From assembly GCA_001792895.1 (NCBI GenBank), contig MARA01000057.1:144942-208941 (forward strand): a stretch of 64,000 nt of DNA, given 5' to 3'. Below the pieces are notes generated by a model. The model was given only the letters and a program-made list of their open reading frames with translations, ran no database searches and was not told where the DNA came from. Source of the stretch: Lentinus brumalis (taxonomy: Eukaryota > Basidiomycota > Agaricomycetes > Polyporales > Polyporaceae). Position numbers and translations under genes: made by a program. Below are positions 34,347 to 45,379 of the stretch, piece after piece (the stretch's first letter is position 1; every line of letters starts with the position of its first letter).

Positions 34347-36737
34347 CTACGCATGAGGTACGAGCTTCGCCTTCTTCGTATCCTCCGGCTGCGGCCTGTC
34401 AGGGTACAGCTACCACCACGGAATGGGTGAGTCCAACGTGAGATGTCATATCATTTCGAGAGAACTAACCTTCCCCGGGTTGAACAGGTTGAGCGGGTCG
34501 ATGGCCTTCTTGATCGTCTTCATGAGCTCGACCGTGCCCTCCCCGAGCTCCTCGTACAGATAATCGCGCTTGCCGATCCCGACGCCGTGCTCGCCCGTGC
34601 ACGTCCCGTCGAGCGCGATCGCGCGGTGGACCATACGCCCTACTGCCGCGCGCGCCTTCTCCAGCTCCTCGTCGTTCGTAAACAGGAGCAGGGCATGGAA
34701 GTTCCCTGCAGCGGGGTCAGCGTGTGTCGTGCTCAGGGCATGACGAACGCACCGTCTCCGACGTGTCCGACGATCGTGTAGACGATGCCGTGCGCCTCGA
34801 GGTCCTCCTTCGTGCCGTACACAAGTTCCGGGAGGCGAGACGGAGGGACGCTGGATCGCGTCAGCACTTGTCGCACAGCTCCTCTGGGAATGCACACTCA
34901 CCAGACGTCCGTGCTCCATCCGCGCGCACCCGGGATGAGCGCGAGACTCGAGTAAAGCGCGTTCTTCCTGTCCATCCAGAGGTTGTTCGCCTCCTGATCG
35001 CTCTTCGCGAGGGCGAACCCGGTTCCCCCATGCTTCTGCGCGATCTTCTTCACGATGTCCGCGGTTTCCTGCAGTGCGCGCGGGTCGGGCCTTGGAACTT
35101 GAAGAACAAGCTGTCCTTCTCGGGCCACTTGCGGCTCGACATCCCGTAGATATTCGTGGCCTTCATGAACTGCTCGTCGCAGAGCTCGACGCACTCTGAG
35201 GTAGCGACGTCAACGCTTGCTCGACGAAACGCAGCCAGGCAACTTACGGATGCCGACGCCAGAGTTGACGATCTCACTGACTGCTCCGGCCGCTTTGCGT
35301 ACGTCGGGAAACTGCACCACGGCGACGTTGGTCGGAAGCAGCGGAGCGAGACGCAGCGTGACTGGACGGGACACTTAGCAGACCAATCACGTAGCGCCGC
35401 AGACAAACACACCTTCGGTGACGATACCGAGCGTGCCCTCCGCACCGATGAAGAGCTTCGTCGTGTCGAAGCCAGCGGACGATTTGCGCGCCCGCCTGCG
35501 AGTTTTGATGACTTCGCCCGATGGGAGCACGACCGTCTGAGTGATATGAGTCGAGAGGACAGCACGAGTGTGCGATAGGCTTACCGCGTTAAGGAACCAC
35601 TCCGCCTTTGCCGTCCCGTACCGAACGGCGTTCGCTGAGCTAAGGTCAGCGCGTTGCGCTAATCTAAATAGATATCATGCACGTACTGCCTGAACAGCCC
35701 GTACTGAGCATGCCGCCAATCGTCGCGCCTGGAGCAGGGTCAAGCTGACACACGTTCAGTCAAGCGAGAAGCTGACTTTCGGGGCGGCGGCGGCTTACCG
35801 GGAAGAACAGCGGAATGCCTGGCAACGGTGCGGCCTCGGATGAGTTATCTGGCAGTATAGAGGCATTCACGGGCCTACCTTGCTTCTTCAGAGTCTCGTT
35901 CAGATCCATCCACCGGATACCCGGCTGACAAACGACATCCGAGTCGGCCTCTTCACTCGCAATACGCTCAGGAGTATGCTCGTTCGCACATCATACCGAC
36001 TCACCATGAATCTCGATTATCCTGTCCATCTTCGACATGTCCACGCAAATCCCGCCCACTGACGGCTGTGAGAGGACAACTTGGCATTGGTAGGCACGAG
36101 TAGAGACGACGGACGTACCGCTCGGAAGTGTCCCTCTAGACTCGTAGCCCCAGAGTATGGGATAACGGGCATCTTGTATTTGACGGCTGTCTTGACGATC
36201 TTCACGACATCGTCCGTAGACGTTGGGTAGACGACCACGGAGGGCTTCGAGCCTATGCATATCGGTGAGCCCGACGCTTCTACACCCGTCCGCGACGATC
36301 TCGCCTTGCTTCCCAAGTCAGAGGGGCTGGCACTCACCGGGATGATAGTCGTTCTCCGAGAACCCGTGCTCCTCCAAATCCTCGGCGTCCGTCGTGACTG
36401 CGTCTTCGTCCGGGAAGAGCGTCCTGAGTTCCGCGATGGCAGCCTTGAAGGCTTCCGGCGAGCCATACTGGCTGTTCAGCTCGGCACTCGCTCTACTGCG
36501 TCCTGCGTCTGTGATACCGCCGAACTGAGTTGCGATGTAGTAGCCAAGCGCGCCGCTGAGGAGAGAGCCGACGGTGAACGCGAGCGCGGCATTCGAAGGT
36601 TTCGATTGGGGACGAGGAGCGTCGTTCGAAGCGGACGAGCTGTTCCAGCGAGAGCTCGAGCCGGAAATCGTTGTTCGTCGCAGCGCACGCCTAGAAGAGG
36701 CCGCGATCACAGTACGGCGTGCCGATCCAAGCTGCAT
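34347..36737 (-). CDS. D-lactate dehydrogenase (cytochrome), mitochondrial, copy 2
   Basis: ATG at 36737 ([20 protein letters not shown]) gives a basic, hydroxylated presequence and a membrane segment ([20 protein letters not shown]). Domain order matches copy 1: [36 protein letters not shown], later [56 protein letters not shown] and [20 protein letters not shown]. The C-terminus differs and is longer ([15 protein letters not shown]...), after an intron near 34407-34470, stop TAG at 34347. Intron positions look the same as copy 1, so the pair arose by tandem duplication, but the proteins have diverged at presequence and tail. Role: D-lactate oxidation at the inner mitochondrial membrane, perhaps with different regulation from copy 1. 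Confidence 0.9.
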
Positions 36738-36889
36738 GTCTTCTCGAGTCGAGCGGATCGCAGTCGAGTTGAAGAGCTAAGAGTGCCGTTGTACGGCGAA
36801 AAGGAAGAAGCGTAGGAATCATCGCAAGCTCGTCAGCGCAGGAAACAAGCACGAGTTCACGACGCGACCATGGCGCGCGTCTCTGAACG

Positions 36890-37833
36890 GCTACAGCTGT
36901 CGTCAAAATCAATGCCCGACGCACGGAAACGCGCGATGCACGCCAGAAAATCTCAAAATTCGGGAAAATTCCTCATGAGTCGTACGGCTCTCAAACTTCA
37001 TGAATTACCTCGTAGCACACTATACTCTTGTTTCACCAAGATTTGATTGTCTCACTATGGCCCAGGAGGACGATTGTGCTCGAGGATGTTGACACGTCCA
37101 CGGGCGCTAACCCGCTGCACAGCTCATCTGGTGTCTAGCGCCCGTAGACGTGGTCTCGTCATGAGGCTTGACCTCCTCCAATTCGCGTCATTGCTCGCAG
37201 CGAAGGTGCAGTAGAGCATGCTGATGTGCAACTGAGTTCGCTGAGAATAAGTTTGAGGCAGTCTCAGGCGGGAGGGCAAGTTTACGATTTTTCTGAATTT
37301 CTCGATTTTGTTCGCGCGTTCGGAGTTGTAATGCGCGTCGGGCATTCATTTTGATGTTACAGCTAACATCAAAATGAATGCCCGACGCGCATTACAACTC
37401 CGAACGCGCGAACAAAATCGAGAAATTCAGAAAAATCGTAAACTTGCCCTCCCGCCTGAGACTGCCTCAAACTTATTCTCAGCGAACTCAGTTGCACATC
37501 AGCATGCTCTACTGCACCTTCGCTGCGAGCAATGACGCGAATTGGAGGAGGTCAAGCCTCATGACGAGACCACGTCTACGGGCGCTAGACACCAGATGAG
37601 CTGTGCAGCGGGTTAGCGCCCGTGGACGTGTCAACATCCTCGAGCACAATCGTCCTCCTGGGCCATAGTGAGACAATCAAATCTTGGTGAAACAAGAGTA
37701 TAGTGTGCTACGAGGTAATTCATGAAGTTTGAGAGCCGTACGACTCATGAGGAATTTTCCCGAATTTTGAGATTTTCTGGCGTGCATCGCGCGTTTCCGT
37801 GCGTCGGGCATTGATTTTGACGACAGCTGTAGC
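36890..37833. repeat. Near-perfect 944-bp palindrome: two inverted MITE-like copies
   Basis: Arms 36890-37359 and 37364-37833 (470 bp each) are reverse complements, around a 4-bp centre CAGC; I found no mismatch in the parts compared. Each arm has short terminal inverted repeats of its own: TCAAAATSAATGCCCGACGC near the outer and the inner end (outer copy at 36903-36922). Outer ends read TA-CAGCTG and the centre reads TA-CAGC-TA, which fits Tc1/mariner-type MITEs with TA target sites. No protein of significance is encoded; the 73-codon frame present in both arms is simply the mirrored sequence. It might instead be a foldback artefact of library or assembly. Confidence 0.8.
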
Positions 37834-38126
37834 TGTATCGGGTGCGTTGCCTGATTGCGCGTATGAAGTCATGCGGTTACGGCGGACACGGCTGAACGTA
37901 AACGTTCTGCTGCAGGTCTTCTGCCTCACGAATATGTCGACGCAGTCGCAGATCACGAAGAGCCGCCGTATCCTGATCTACCGGGAAGGAGGAAAGTAGC
38001 TCGTGAGCTGAAGCCTCGACCGACACCGAAGGCCAACTGGCGGTTCTCGTCGTTCATGCGAGCCGACGGACTTGCCCGTACATATCCCGCATCTCCGCGC
38101 TTTGAACTGAGCTTTCAGGGACCTGC

Positions 38127-39135
38127 ATGACCACGTTGATAATAACCGACCTCACGATCTTTTGGATGGACCACCGAGCTATTGTTCAACCTATGCGCTC
38201 TCGCTTCACCACGGATGAGCTCGAATACCAAAAGATGGGGGGCGACGTCGGTCCTCCGCCATCAGACCAGCTCGACCTCATACATCTCCTCAAAGGTTCT
38301 CGGACGACTCTGGGGAGCATCACGCTCATCACGCTCCACGCTGGCAACCTCACTGCGATCGTCACAAGTACAGGGCCTGTGTATCCCCGTATGGTACAGC
38401 TGGAGCTCGAGCCTATGGATACCGGTTGCTTCGCACTGCGTTCAGGCGTTCCCGAACTCGAAATATCTATGCCCAATGCCTCCAAGTCGAACAGTCGAAC
38501 AGTCGGTCGGAGCGCGACGTCCGCAACACCATGTGTGCGGCCAACAGGGCTGCCAGTCGGTCGTACCAGCAAGAGCACGGCTGCTAGAAGTCGCTTGATC
38601 CCTTTCCGGGATGACACATCATCTCTACCCGCTTGGCTTCACGTGTCGCATCGAACATATCTTCTTTGACGAGGCTGGCGAAGAGGTGGACGCGACAATT
38701 CTTCGCGCCATGTTGTCAGACGCCTGTCCGACGCATCTGGAGCTAGGATCCAACGCCAATAAGAGGATTGGGTCGCTGCGTTGTGCGAGCCGCGCTCTCC
38801 GCAAATCCAGGTCCTTACCGTGAAGCAGTCTGCCCATGGAGATGGAGGGTATGGAGGGCGCGATAGTAAGCAGCAGTCTGTTCTCTGGCCCTTCTGCTAG
38901 GACTGATAGCCTGATCTGCACCCTACAGGAAGTCATGCACGGTATCGCCGCATCTCTCTGTCTTGCTGCGTTTCATCTGGAATCCACTCGGTACGAATAC
39001 CACCCGGACGATCCTTGGGGTACATACGGCGACACTAGGGACGCCTATGCTGTCGCTGACCGCTGCATGGACGCCTCTCCTCCCCTTGATCACTGCGTTG
39101 GTCACCCTCGAGTACCCTCCCTCCTGACAGTATAG
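38127..39135 (+). pseudogene. Decayed relative of the 28-kb F-box-like gene
   Basis: Plus-strand pieces in several frames match the 28.0-29.8 kb gene in order: DLIHLLKGSRTTLGSITLIT against DLTHILEGSRDTLECMTLMV, GPVYPRMVQLEL against GLVYPRLKALDL, HHLYPLGFTCRIEHIFFDEA against QHLYLLGLSCHVHQVYLNYI, and ATILRAMLSDACPTHLELGS against AMLRAVLDDVRPVDLELTS. A last piece (38836-39135) corresponds to the IRAAVASLSL...FKDASPSLRS end. The F-box-like start is missing and the frames are broken by stops and shifts, so this is a pseudogene or a truncated copy. Confidence 0.65.
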
Positions 39136-39441
39136 CCACGTGCGAGCGGGATGCCCGGACGAATGCAACCGGCTCTTCGGGTTCGGAGAGGATGTCGCGG
39201 GACCTCGATTAGAAGACGACGTCGGGACGATGAGGATCGCGGACACAGCCAAACAGAGAGAGAGGGAGATGTCGAGGGCTAGCTCGTACTACTACGTAAC
39301 AGGGCTGCCCTGCTCCCAGGTGATGCTGGCGTCCAGGAGCTCGTACTTACATTCAGCGGTTTTTAGTGTCGACAAGTGAGCTTCACAGTCACTGTACGTA
39401 TCTGCGTATCATTGCATAGCTCCGCTAGGCAAGGTTAAGGA

Positions 39442-39454
39442 TGAAGGTGGATAG
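39442..39454. repeat. Left target-site duplication of the LINE
   Basis: TGAAGGTGGATAG, 13 bp, directly next to the poly(T) run that is the LINE tail seen from the plus strand. The same 13 bp recur at 52058-52070. Confidence 0.85.
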
Positions 39455-39476
39455 TTTTTTTTTTTTTTTTTTTTTT

Positions 39477-39702
39477 GGTGGAGCGCATAATGTCTTAACC
39501 CACAATAATCCCAAAAAGGGCTTGTCATATGAGTTGCGATAACGACTGTTATCAGACGCGCTAAGTAGTCCATCCTAGGCCATTAGCCTAGAATGAGTTA
39601 CTAATAAATAAATACCACCGCGAGGAAATGCATTTACGCACGTAGTGTGGGACTCCAAGCGCAGGAGGTGTGAGGGAGCAGTGCACAGGCCACTGTTTCC
39701 TC
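39477..39702 (-). other. LINE 3' untranslated region
   Basis: About 226 bases between the ORF2 stop (39703) and the poly(A) tail. No coding content. In LINEs this part often carries the signal recognised by the reverse transcriptase; no specific structure was worked out. Confidence 0.6.
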
Positions 39703-42700
39703 TCACCTTCCGCGCTCAATACCCACTAAAACCCCGCCGTTAATTACCCACCTGGGTGGTAGGTTAGATCGATTCGCCAGGACCGGTCGCCATATTCTCT
39801 CCACGTCCTGCGGCTTTAGGGCCCTCTTCCCTTTCGCTCTTGCCGCCGTTCTTCGGTCGAGGTTCAACCGGGAGTCCATAGTGGCATAGAATCTGTTCGT
39901 GACTTCTCTCTCGCTAAACTGCTTCCCTTTGTTCTGTATGACCCGCTCACATCTCATTTTCCAGATAAGGTGCAGCGCCTCTGTTGCGAGGATACACCAT
40001 AGCTGTTCAGTAGCTGGCTTCCTGGTACCGTCCGCTGTCTTGAAGACCGCGCAAGCTGCCCCGAGTGCTGTCCCCCAGCACGGTTCGTGCCATACAGCTT
40101 CCGTGAGTGTCCATACCTTCCTGAGTAGCTTCCATATTGTACTCTGACCGACTGCGTCGCATTCCAGGATAATATGCGTCATCGTTTCGCATTCGCCGCA
40201 GATCGTACATACCGCACGCGTCTGTAGGTCCACTGCCATTGAGGGTCTCAACCAGTGAGTGCCTATCATGTAGCCGTCGTGTATCGCCATCCACATGAAT
40301 TGCGCAGCTGGTCGCGATACGTGTTTGGATCTCAAAGATTTCCAAACGGACTCGTCGTGTAGATGCATGTCAAAGGTCGCCTGAATGCCGCTTATTATCC
40401 TGTCCATATTGGCAGCCGCTCTCGGTCTCTCATTTGTGAGTGCTTCCTTCCTCCTCCGTATAGCCTTGTACGCGAGTTTTTGCGTCATTGCTTGTAGCTT
40501 TGCGCCCGTCACCTTGAGCGCCGCGGGGATAGTGAGTCTTATAGCATCGCCTACCTCCTTCCTAGCACCTTCGCCAGCTAACTTGTCTGCCGCTTCGTTC
40601 CGCGGCTGTCCACTGTGACCCTTTACCCATTTGAAGAGAGTGTGGGCTTTCCTCGCCCGTAGCCTGGCTATTGTCGTCCTAGTCAACTCTGCATTTTTCT
40701 GGCAGATGTACCCCGTGTCCTCGTGTCGCCGTTTCCATCTTGTCAGGGCATGCATTGTGGTCTGCGAGTCCGTTTCTTGTATCACACGCGTGCGTAGGTC
40801 TACCACCTCCGTCGCTAAAAGCGCGGCCGCGATCTCTCCGGTCTGATTCGATTGCTCGATGCTTCCCGGAAGGCGGACACTTAGATTTCTCACCTGATCA
40901 GCTTCGACATAGACACCAGCGCCGGCCTGAGCCTTTTTCTCGCCGTTGTACAGACATGATCCGTCTGTGGCAATCGTCATGCATGCTCCGTCTTCGTCTA
41001 GTTCCACCTCGAAACCTTCGTTTGACACCGGTCTCGCGTCCGTAAATATCCTGAACGCATGACCCAGGTCCCCATACGTTGTGACTTCACGGTTGAAGGG
41101 TATCAGGTCCTTGCTGAGATTTTCCTTTGCCAGATTGTCTGTCGCGTTCCGTTCGAAATCTTCCGGCTGGCGTTTACAGGGATTCCATTTGGCCGGCAGC
41201 GTACTTAACATGTCGCGCGCTCTGGTTGCGCATAGGTGGGGATTGGCGCACTCTGTCTGCCTTTTTAATCTGGTACAGCCGCCGCATTTGCAGGTGGCCT
41301 GAGGTCTGTGCGTCGTATCCTCAAGTATCCTTATCAGGCTCATACAGTTTCTTACCGTCTTCACATTGTGCTTCTCCTGCAGACATGAAATGAGTTTAGA
41401 GGGAGTGGACAGCCTGCTCAGCCTGAGCCTGTCTGCGTATACATGATCCCATATCGGCATGTCGTTGATGATCTGCCTAGAGAAAGCGATGCCTTCGAGC
41501 CGGAGCCCGTATTTCTTAGCCACCCTCATCATCCCATCAATCTCTCCTGGGAGTCCTCTCACCCTCGGCTGCCACCGTTGGAGAAAGGGGTTGATGCGTA
41601 AGTTTTTCAGTCTCGGTCTGCAGTCCTTTGTCACATATGTTGCCAGCAGGTCGTCTACAAGCAGGGCCCATATGGGTCGATCTCCGCTCATATCAAGATA
41701 CGACTGGAGCCACATAATATCAATCGCCTCGTTTCTCGCCTCGAGGTCCAGCACGCCTAGTCCTCCAAGTTCTATGGGCAGACAGACGTACTCCAGACCA
41801 ACCGGGGTATTGTTACGGTCATCCCACAAGTATCCTCGTATTATTTTGTTTAAGCGTAATCTGATCTCATCTGGCATGCGCTGGACCTTGGTCAGATACT
41901 GAGTGATACCCCCTATTATCATTTGCACCACATGCTTCTTCCCCTGTATCGAGGCGTGTCCAGACTTCCATCTCGTAATAACCTGCATCAGCGGCTGGCG
42001 CATTGCTACTATCTTGGTGAGTACGAGGGACCATACGTCCGCGTTATTGATCCCGTTTCCAAGGAAAGCTCCAAGGATGCGAACAGCCTCTCCTTCCCTC
42101 GCTACGTGTACCCCTTGTGGGTAGTTCTTCCATGCCCCAGTGGTCTGGTAGGTCTCGGCCATCGCTTCACGGAATTCGAGGTTGCCTATTGGTATGATTT
42201 CCGTTTTGCTAATATTAAATCTTGCTTTTGCCGCGGAGCACCAGGTATCGAGAACTCCCTGCAGTACGCTGAAATCGTCGTCGTCTGACAAGTAAACTGT
42301 AGTATCATCCGCGAAGAGAACCGCCTTGAGTATTTCGTCGCTCCTTGGTATGTTGAATCCTCTGATGTCTGACTTCCTTATCATTGCTGATAGCGGCTCG
42401 ATTGCCAGATCAAATAGCAGGCACGATAACGGGTCGCCTTGTCGTACTCCCCTGAAAATTCGGTATGTCTTACTCAGGATGCCGTTAATCATTACTGACG
42501 TTACCGCGTTCTTATACAGGGATTTAATGATCCTGATGAAGGATTCCGGGATCCCAAAGGCCATAAGAACTCTCCACAGGTAGTCATGAGCTATTTTGTC
42601 GTACGCTTTCTCTTGGTCCAGCGCGACAATGGCACCGTTCTCATTATTTTCCTCTGCCCACAGCATCATCATTCGAGCCAGCTGGGTATGGTTATGTATT

Positions 42701-44883
42701 TTCCTTCCCGGTACAAACCCCGCCTGCGCCTTATGGATTATCCGGGGCGCAATATCGGCCAGACGGATCGCTAGCGATTTACTCAATAGTTTGTAGTCGG
42801 TATTCAGGAGCGTAATAGGTCGATAGTTGACTACTCTGGTTCGTTCTCCTTTTTCCTTGTATATTGGTGCTATCCAACCATGTGCTAGGGAAGTCTTACT
42901 ATCCACGCCGTGGACATGTATGTCCTTGAAAGCCGCCGTTAGAAGCCGGACGACATCGAAATCCGGCCTGCTTGCGTGCCGGGCGTCGTCAACATGCCTC
43001 GCGTGTAATACTTTCCAGAATTCGAAAGGCATACCATCCAAGCCCGGCGCCGTGCCGTTCTTCGAGAAGCGCAGAGATAGGACGCATTCTTCGTACGTGA
43101 AGGGTTTCTCCATCTCTTCTGCCTGCGAGGGGGTGACCTTTACTTCCAGGCTTGTCAGTGCCTTGATTGTGTCGTGTTCTCTTTCGGCCACTGATCTAGC
43201 TCCCCGTTCATCCTCTTGCACCTTCATATGGTGGACTCTAGCCATCGCCGCCATTCTCACTGAGTCCGTCTCGTACACTTTTTCACCAGACACGCCCACC
43301 TCTCCTTCGCGCTCGAAAGCGTTTATGACGTCGCGGGGTGCACACTCACGATGCAGCTTAGACCAGTATTTGGTTGGGCGATCGCCGTACAACCTGTGCG
43401 TCGCGCGCGCATTCAGCTGTTGCTGCTTATACCGTCTCTGTTTTAGCTGGCGAATCTGCTTCGTAAGGGCCTCTCCTTCGTCAATTCTCTGAGCCTCAGA
43501 CATATGCTTGTTGGCCTTTACCGTCTTTAGGGCTCGTTCCCTCTCACGTATATCTGCCAGCAGCTTTGGGACTATTTCTCGTTCCCTGTCTCGGGCTAAT
43601 TTCAGAGCGTCGGTCTTGAAACGGTACAGAATCAATTGCGGGTTACTCTCCGCCGACCTCGCATTATTGGCCTCGAGAGCTTCGAGCTCTAACATCGCCT
43701 TCAATCCTCTCTCCTTGATCCTTTTCGTCAGGGGCTTATCCTTTAACAGGTGGATTGGGAAAATTGGTCTTCCCTTGCCCATCACAGGTGCATTTTTCGG
43801 GGTGAGTTGGACGAGGATCAGGCTGTGGTCCGTCCTGACCCCTGCCTCACATATTCTCCATTCGCGCGCCCCTTCGAAAACCTCCGCCGACGTATAGAAT
43901 CTGTCCAGCCTTGAGAAGACGGCTTCTTTCCCGACGCCTCTATGGAAAGTGTAGTCTCTGATATTAGGGTATGTCGCCCTCCATCCGTCCGCGATCATCA
44001 GTCCTAGACTCATCTTCAGCTCATCCAGCGCCGCCGTCGACTGGTCTGGTCCCTCCCCTATCGGGAGACGGTCTAGTGAATCCTCGATATTATTGAAGTC
44101 TCCGGCCATAACGTGTGGCTTGGGACATGTAGGATGCTCTTCATAATATCTGCGCACCTCTTCGTAGAAGAGCTTGCGTTCGGTCACTCCGTGCGATGTC
44201 GGCGCGTATATGCACAATATGTGCTTGACGTCGCCTCCTTGACAGTGCACCGTAACCTGGAGAGCTCTTCCTGGTACTATTTCCTCTGCTGAGGCTTTTG
44301 AAGTATTGACGTATCTTGCATTTAGTACTACCGCAACCCCCTCCCTCTGAGTTGGGGCATCAGGATTGGCCGAGTGGAACACTCTAACTTTCCTTGCGAA
44401 CATTTTATGAATCCCGGCCTTGCGTTCGTCTGTAAGGTGCGTCTCTTGTACTAGCAGTACTCCTATCTTGTGTTCCGCCATCATACGATATATACGTCCC
44501 CATTTGTTATCTGGGTGGTCGCGCACAAGGTTACCGTATCCGTTAATGTTGAGCGAGGCCACCTGTAGAGCCGTTCTGCGATCCTCACGCCGTCCATTCT
44601 TCCTTCGCGGGTCAGTCTCCGCGCGTTCTGAGCGGTCGTTATGAGTCCTGTCTTCCTCTTCATGCTCCGTGTGTACTATCTCTCGGGAGCTGTCGTCTCC
44701 TGTCCTGTTCGGGGGTTCGTCGTACGTGCCACCAATCCTCTCCTGACTATCATCGACCTCACCGTGGGCACGCGCATTATGAGGCCCTCCAGTCAGGATC
44801 GGGCGCAATGTTCCGTTACTATTTGGGCTGTCCGTATTGGGGATCGTATGAGATGTATTGAAGTTCGCAGTTGCATATGTCAA
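39703..44883 (-). CDS. LINE ORF2: endonuclease, reverse transcriptase, RNase H
   Basis: One uninterrupted frame of 1,726 codons. An acidic linker of about 105 residues is followed by an AP-endonuclease-like domain (ASLNINGYGN, QETHL near residue 145, AGDFNN near 260, SRLDRFY, RTDHSLI). The reverse transcriptase has AGFVPGRKIHNHTQ, ALDQEKAYDKI, GVRQGDPLSCLLF and the FADD active site near residue 853. RNase H follows (TDGSCLYNG near 1301, QTGEIAAALLA, TDSQTTMHAL, GHSGQPRNEAAD). A C-terminal zinc-finger-like CTICGECETMTHIILEC lies near residue 1563. It would nick target DNA and copy the LINE RNA in place. Oddity: the frame opens just after a TGA with no ATG ahead of the endonuclease; the 5' end given is a TTG, so translation may depend on reinitiation, shift or splicing. 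Confidence 0.93.
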   Translation of the reverse strand: MTYATANFNTSHTIPNTDSPNSNGTLRPILTGGPHNARAHGEVDDSQERIGGTYDEPPNRTGDDSSREIVHTEHEEEDRTHNDRSERAETDPRRKNGRREDRRTALQVASLNINGYGNLVRDHPDNKWGRIYRMMAEHKIGVLLVQETHLTDERKAGIHKMFARKVRVFHSANPDAPTQREGVAVVLNARYVNTSKASAEEIVPGRALQVTVHCQGGDVKHILCIYAPTSHGVTERKLFYEEVRRYYEEHPTCPKPHVMAGDFNNIEDSLDRLPIGEGPDQSTAALDELKMSLGLMIADGWRATYPNIRDYTFHRGVGKEAVFSRLDRFYTSAEVFEGAREWRICEAGVRTDHSLILVQLTPKNAPVMGKGRPIFPIHLLKDKPLTKRIKERGLKAMLELEALEANNARSAESNPQLILYRFKTDALKLARDREREIVPKLLADIRERERALKTVKANKHMSEAQRIDEGEALTKQIRQLKQRRYKQQQLNARATHRLYGDRPTKYWSKLHRECAPRDVINAFEREGEVGVSGEKVYETDSVRMAAMARVHHMKVQEDERGARSVAEREHDTIKALTSLEVKVTPSQAEEMEKPFTYEECVLSLRFSKNGTAPGLDGMPFEFWKVLHARHVDDARHASRPDFDVVRLLTAAFKDIHVHGVDSKTSLAHGWIAPIYKEKGERTRVVNYRPITLLNTDYKLLSKSLAIRLADIAPRIIHKAQAGFVPGRKIHNHTQLARMMMLWAEENNENGAIVALDQEKAYDKIAHDYLWRVLMAFGIPESFIRIIKSLYKNAVTSVMINGILSKTYRIFRGVRQGDPLSCLLFDLAIEPLSAMIRKSDIRGFNIPRSDEILKAVLFADDTTVYLSDDDDFSVLQGVLDTWCSAAKARFNISKTEIIPIGNLEFREAMAETYQTTGAWKNYPQGVHVAREGEAVRILGAFLGNGINNADVWSLVLTKIVAMRQPLMQVITRWKSGHASIQGKKHVVQMIIGGITQYLTKVQRMPDEIRLRLNKIIRGYLWDDRNNTPVGLEYVCLPIELGGLGVLDLEARNEAIDIMWLQSYLDMSGDRPIWALLVDDLLATYVTKDCRPRLKNLRINPFLQRWQPRVRGLPGEIDGMMRVAKKYGLRLEGIAFSRQIINDMPIWDHVYADRLRLSRLSTPSKLISCLQEKHNVKTVRNCMSLIRILEDTTHRPQATCKCGGCTRLKRQTECANPHLCATRARDMLSTLPAKWNPCKRQPEDFERNATDNLAKENLSKDLIPFNREVTTYGDLGHAFRIFTDARPVSNEGFEVELDEDGACMTIATDGSCLYNGEKKAQAGAGVYVEADQVRNLSVRLPGSIEQSNQTGEIAAALLATEVVDLRTRVIQETDSQTTMHALTRWKRRHEDTGYICQKNAELTRTTIARLRARKAHTLFKWVKGHSGQPRNEAADKLAGEGARKEVGDAIRLTIPAALKVTGAKLQAMTQKLAYKAIRRRKEALTNERPRAAANMDRIISGIQATFDMHLHDESVWKSLRSKHVSRPAAQFMWMAIHDGYMIGTHWLRPSMAVDLQTRAVCTICGECETMTHIILECDAVGQSTIWKLLRKVWTLTEAVWHEPCWGTALGAACAVFKTADGTRKPATEQLWCILATEALHLIWKMRCERVIQNKGKQFSEREVTNRFYATMDSRLNLDRRTAARAKGKRALKPQDVERIWRPVLANRSNLPPRWVINGGVLVGIERGR

Positions 44884-45379
44884 CTGAGGTACAACTATTC
44901 CTCAGTCCTAGATAGAACCTCTATCATGGTGACGGTGCACTAGTTCCAGCACACAGCTGCCAGTCGTAGCACTTCGCTTTCGCGCGGTTCGTCGAGCCTG
45001 AATAGGCTTCCGCTTGTTCGAGTTGCGGCGGGGCTTTCCTGCGCCGTGGCCAGTATATCTGGGCCCCACCGAGGCTTGACATTCTTATCAGCGCCGAGTC
45101 TGTGCAGCGCTGTGTCCCGCATTTATCCGGTAGCCACCCGGTGCGTGCCGTGCCAGTGCGATACCATTTGTACACTCACGAGGAGCCTTGGACTGCCTTG
45201 CAGCAGTCTTAGGGAGATCAGGGAAACGTCCTGCGAAAGGTTGTTTGGGGAAGACAGTACGTCTAGTTCATACTTCATCGTTTGGTGAGGGGTGTGTATT
45301 GATTAGTGTCAGATACAGGGAGTATGCTATGTGATGCTCTGACTATAGCGTTTTCGTCTCAGTGCCTTGCTCGAGGCGT
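44884..45379 (-). other. LINE spacer between ORF1 and ORF2
   Basis: About 500 bases without a credible protein. A short ATG frame (MIEVLSRTEE) ends in TAG just before the ORF2 frame opens, and CTCAG lies directly before the TTG at 44883. These could serve reinitiation or splicing into ORF2, but neither is proven. Confidence 0.45.

Noticed and set aside
37124..37599. Identical 73-codon frames on both strands
   Set aside because: They are mirror images created by the palindrome, in a MITE-like repeat, with no sign of being coding.
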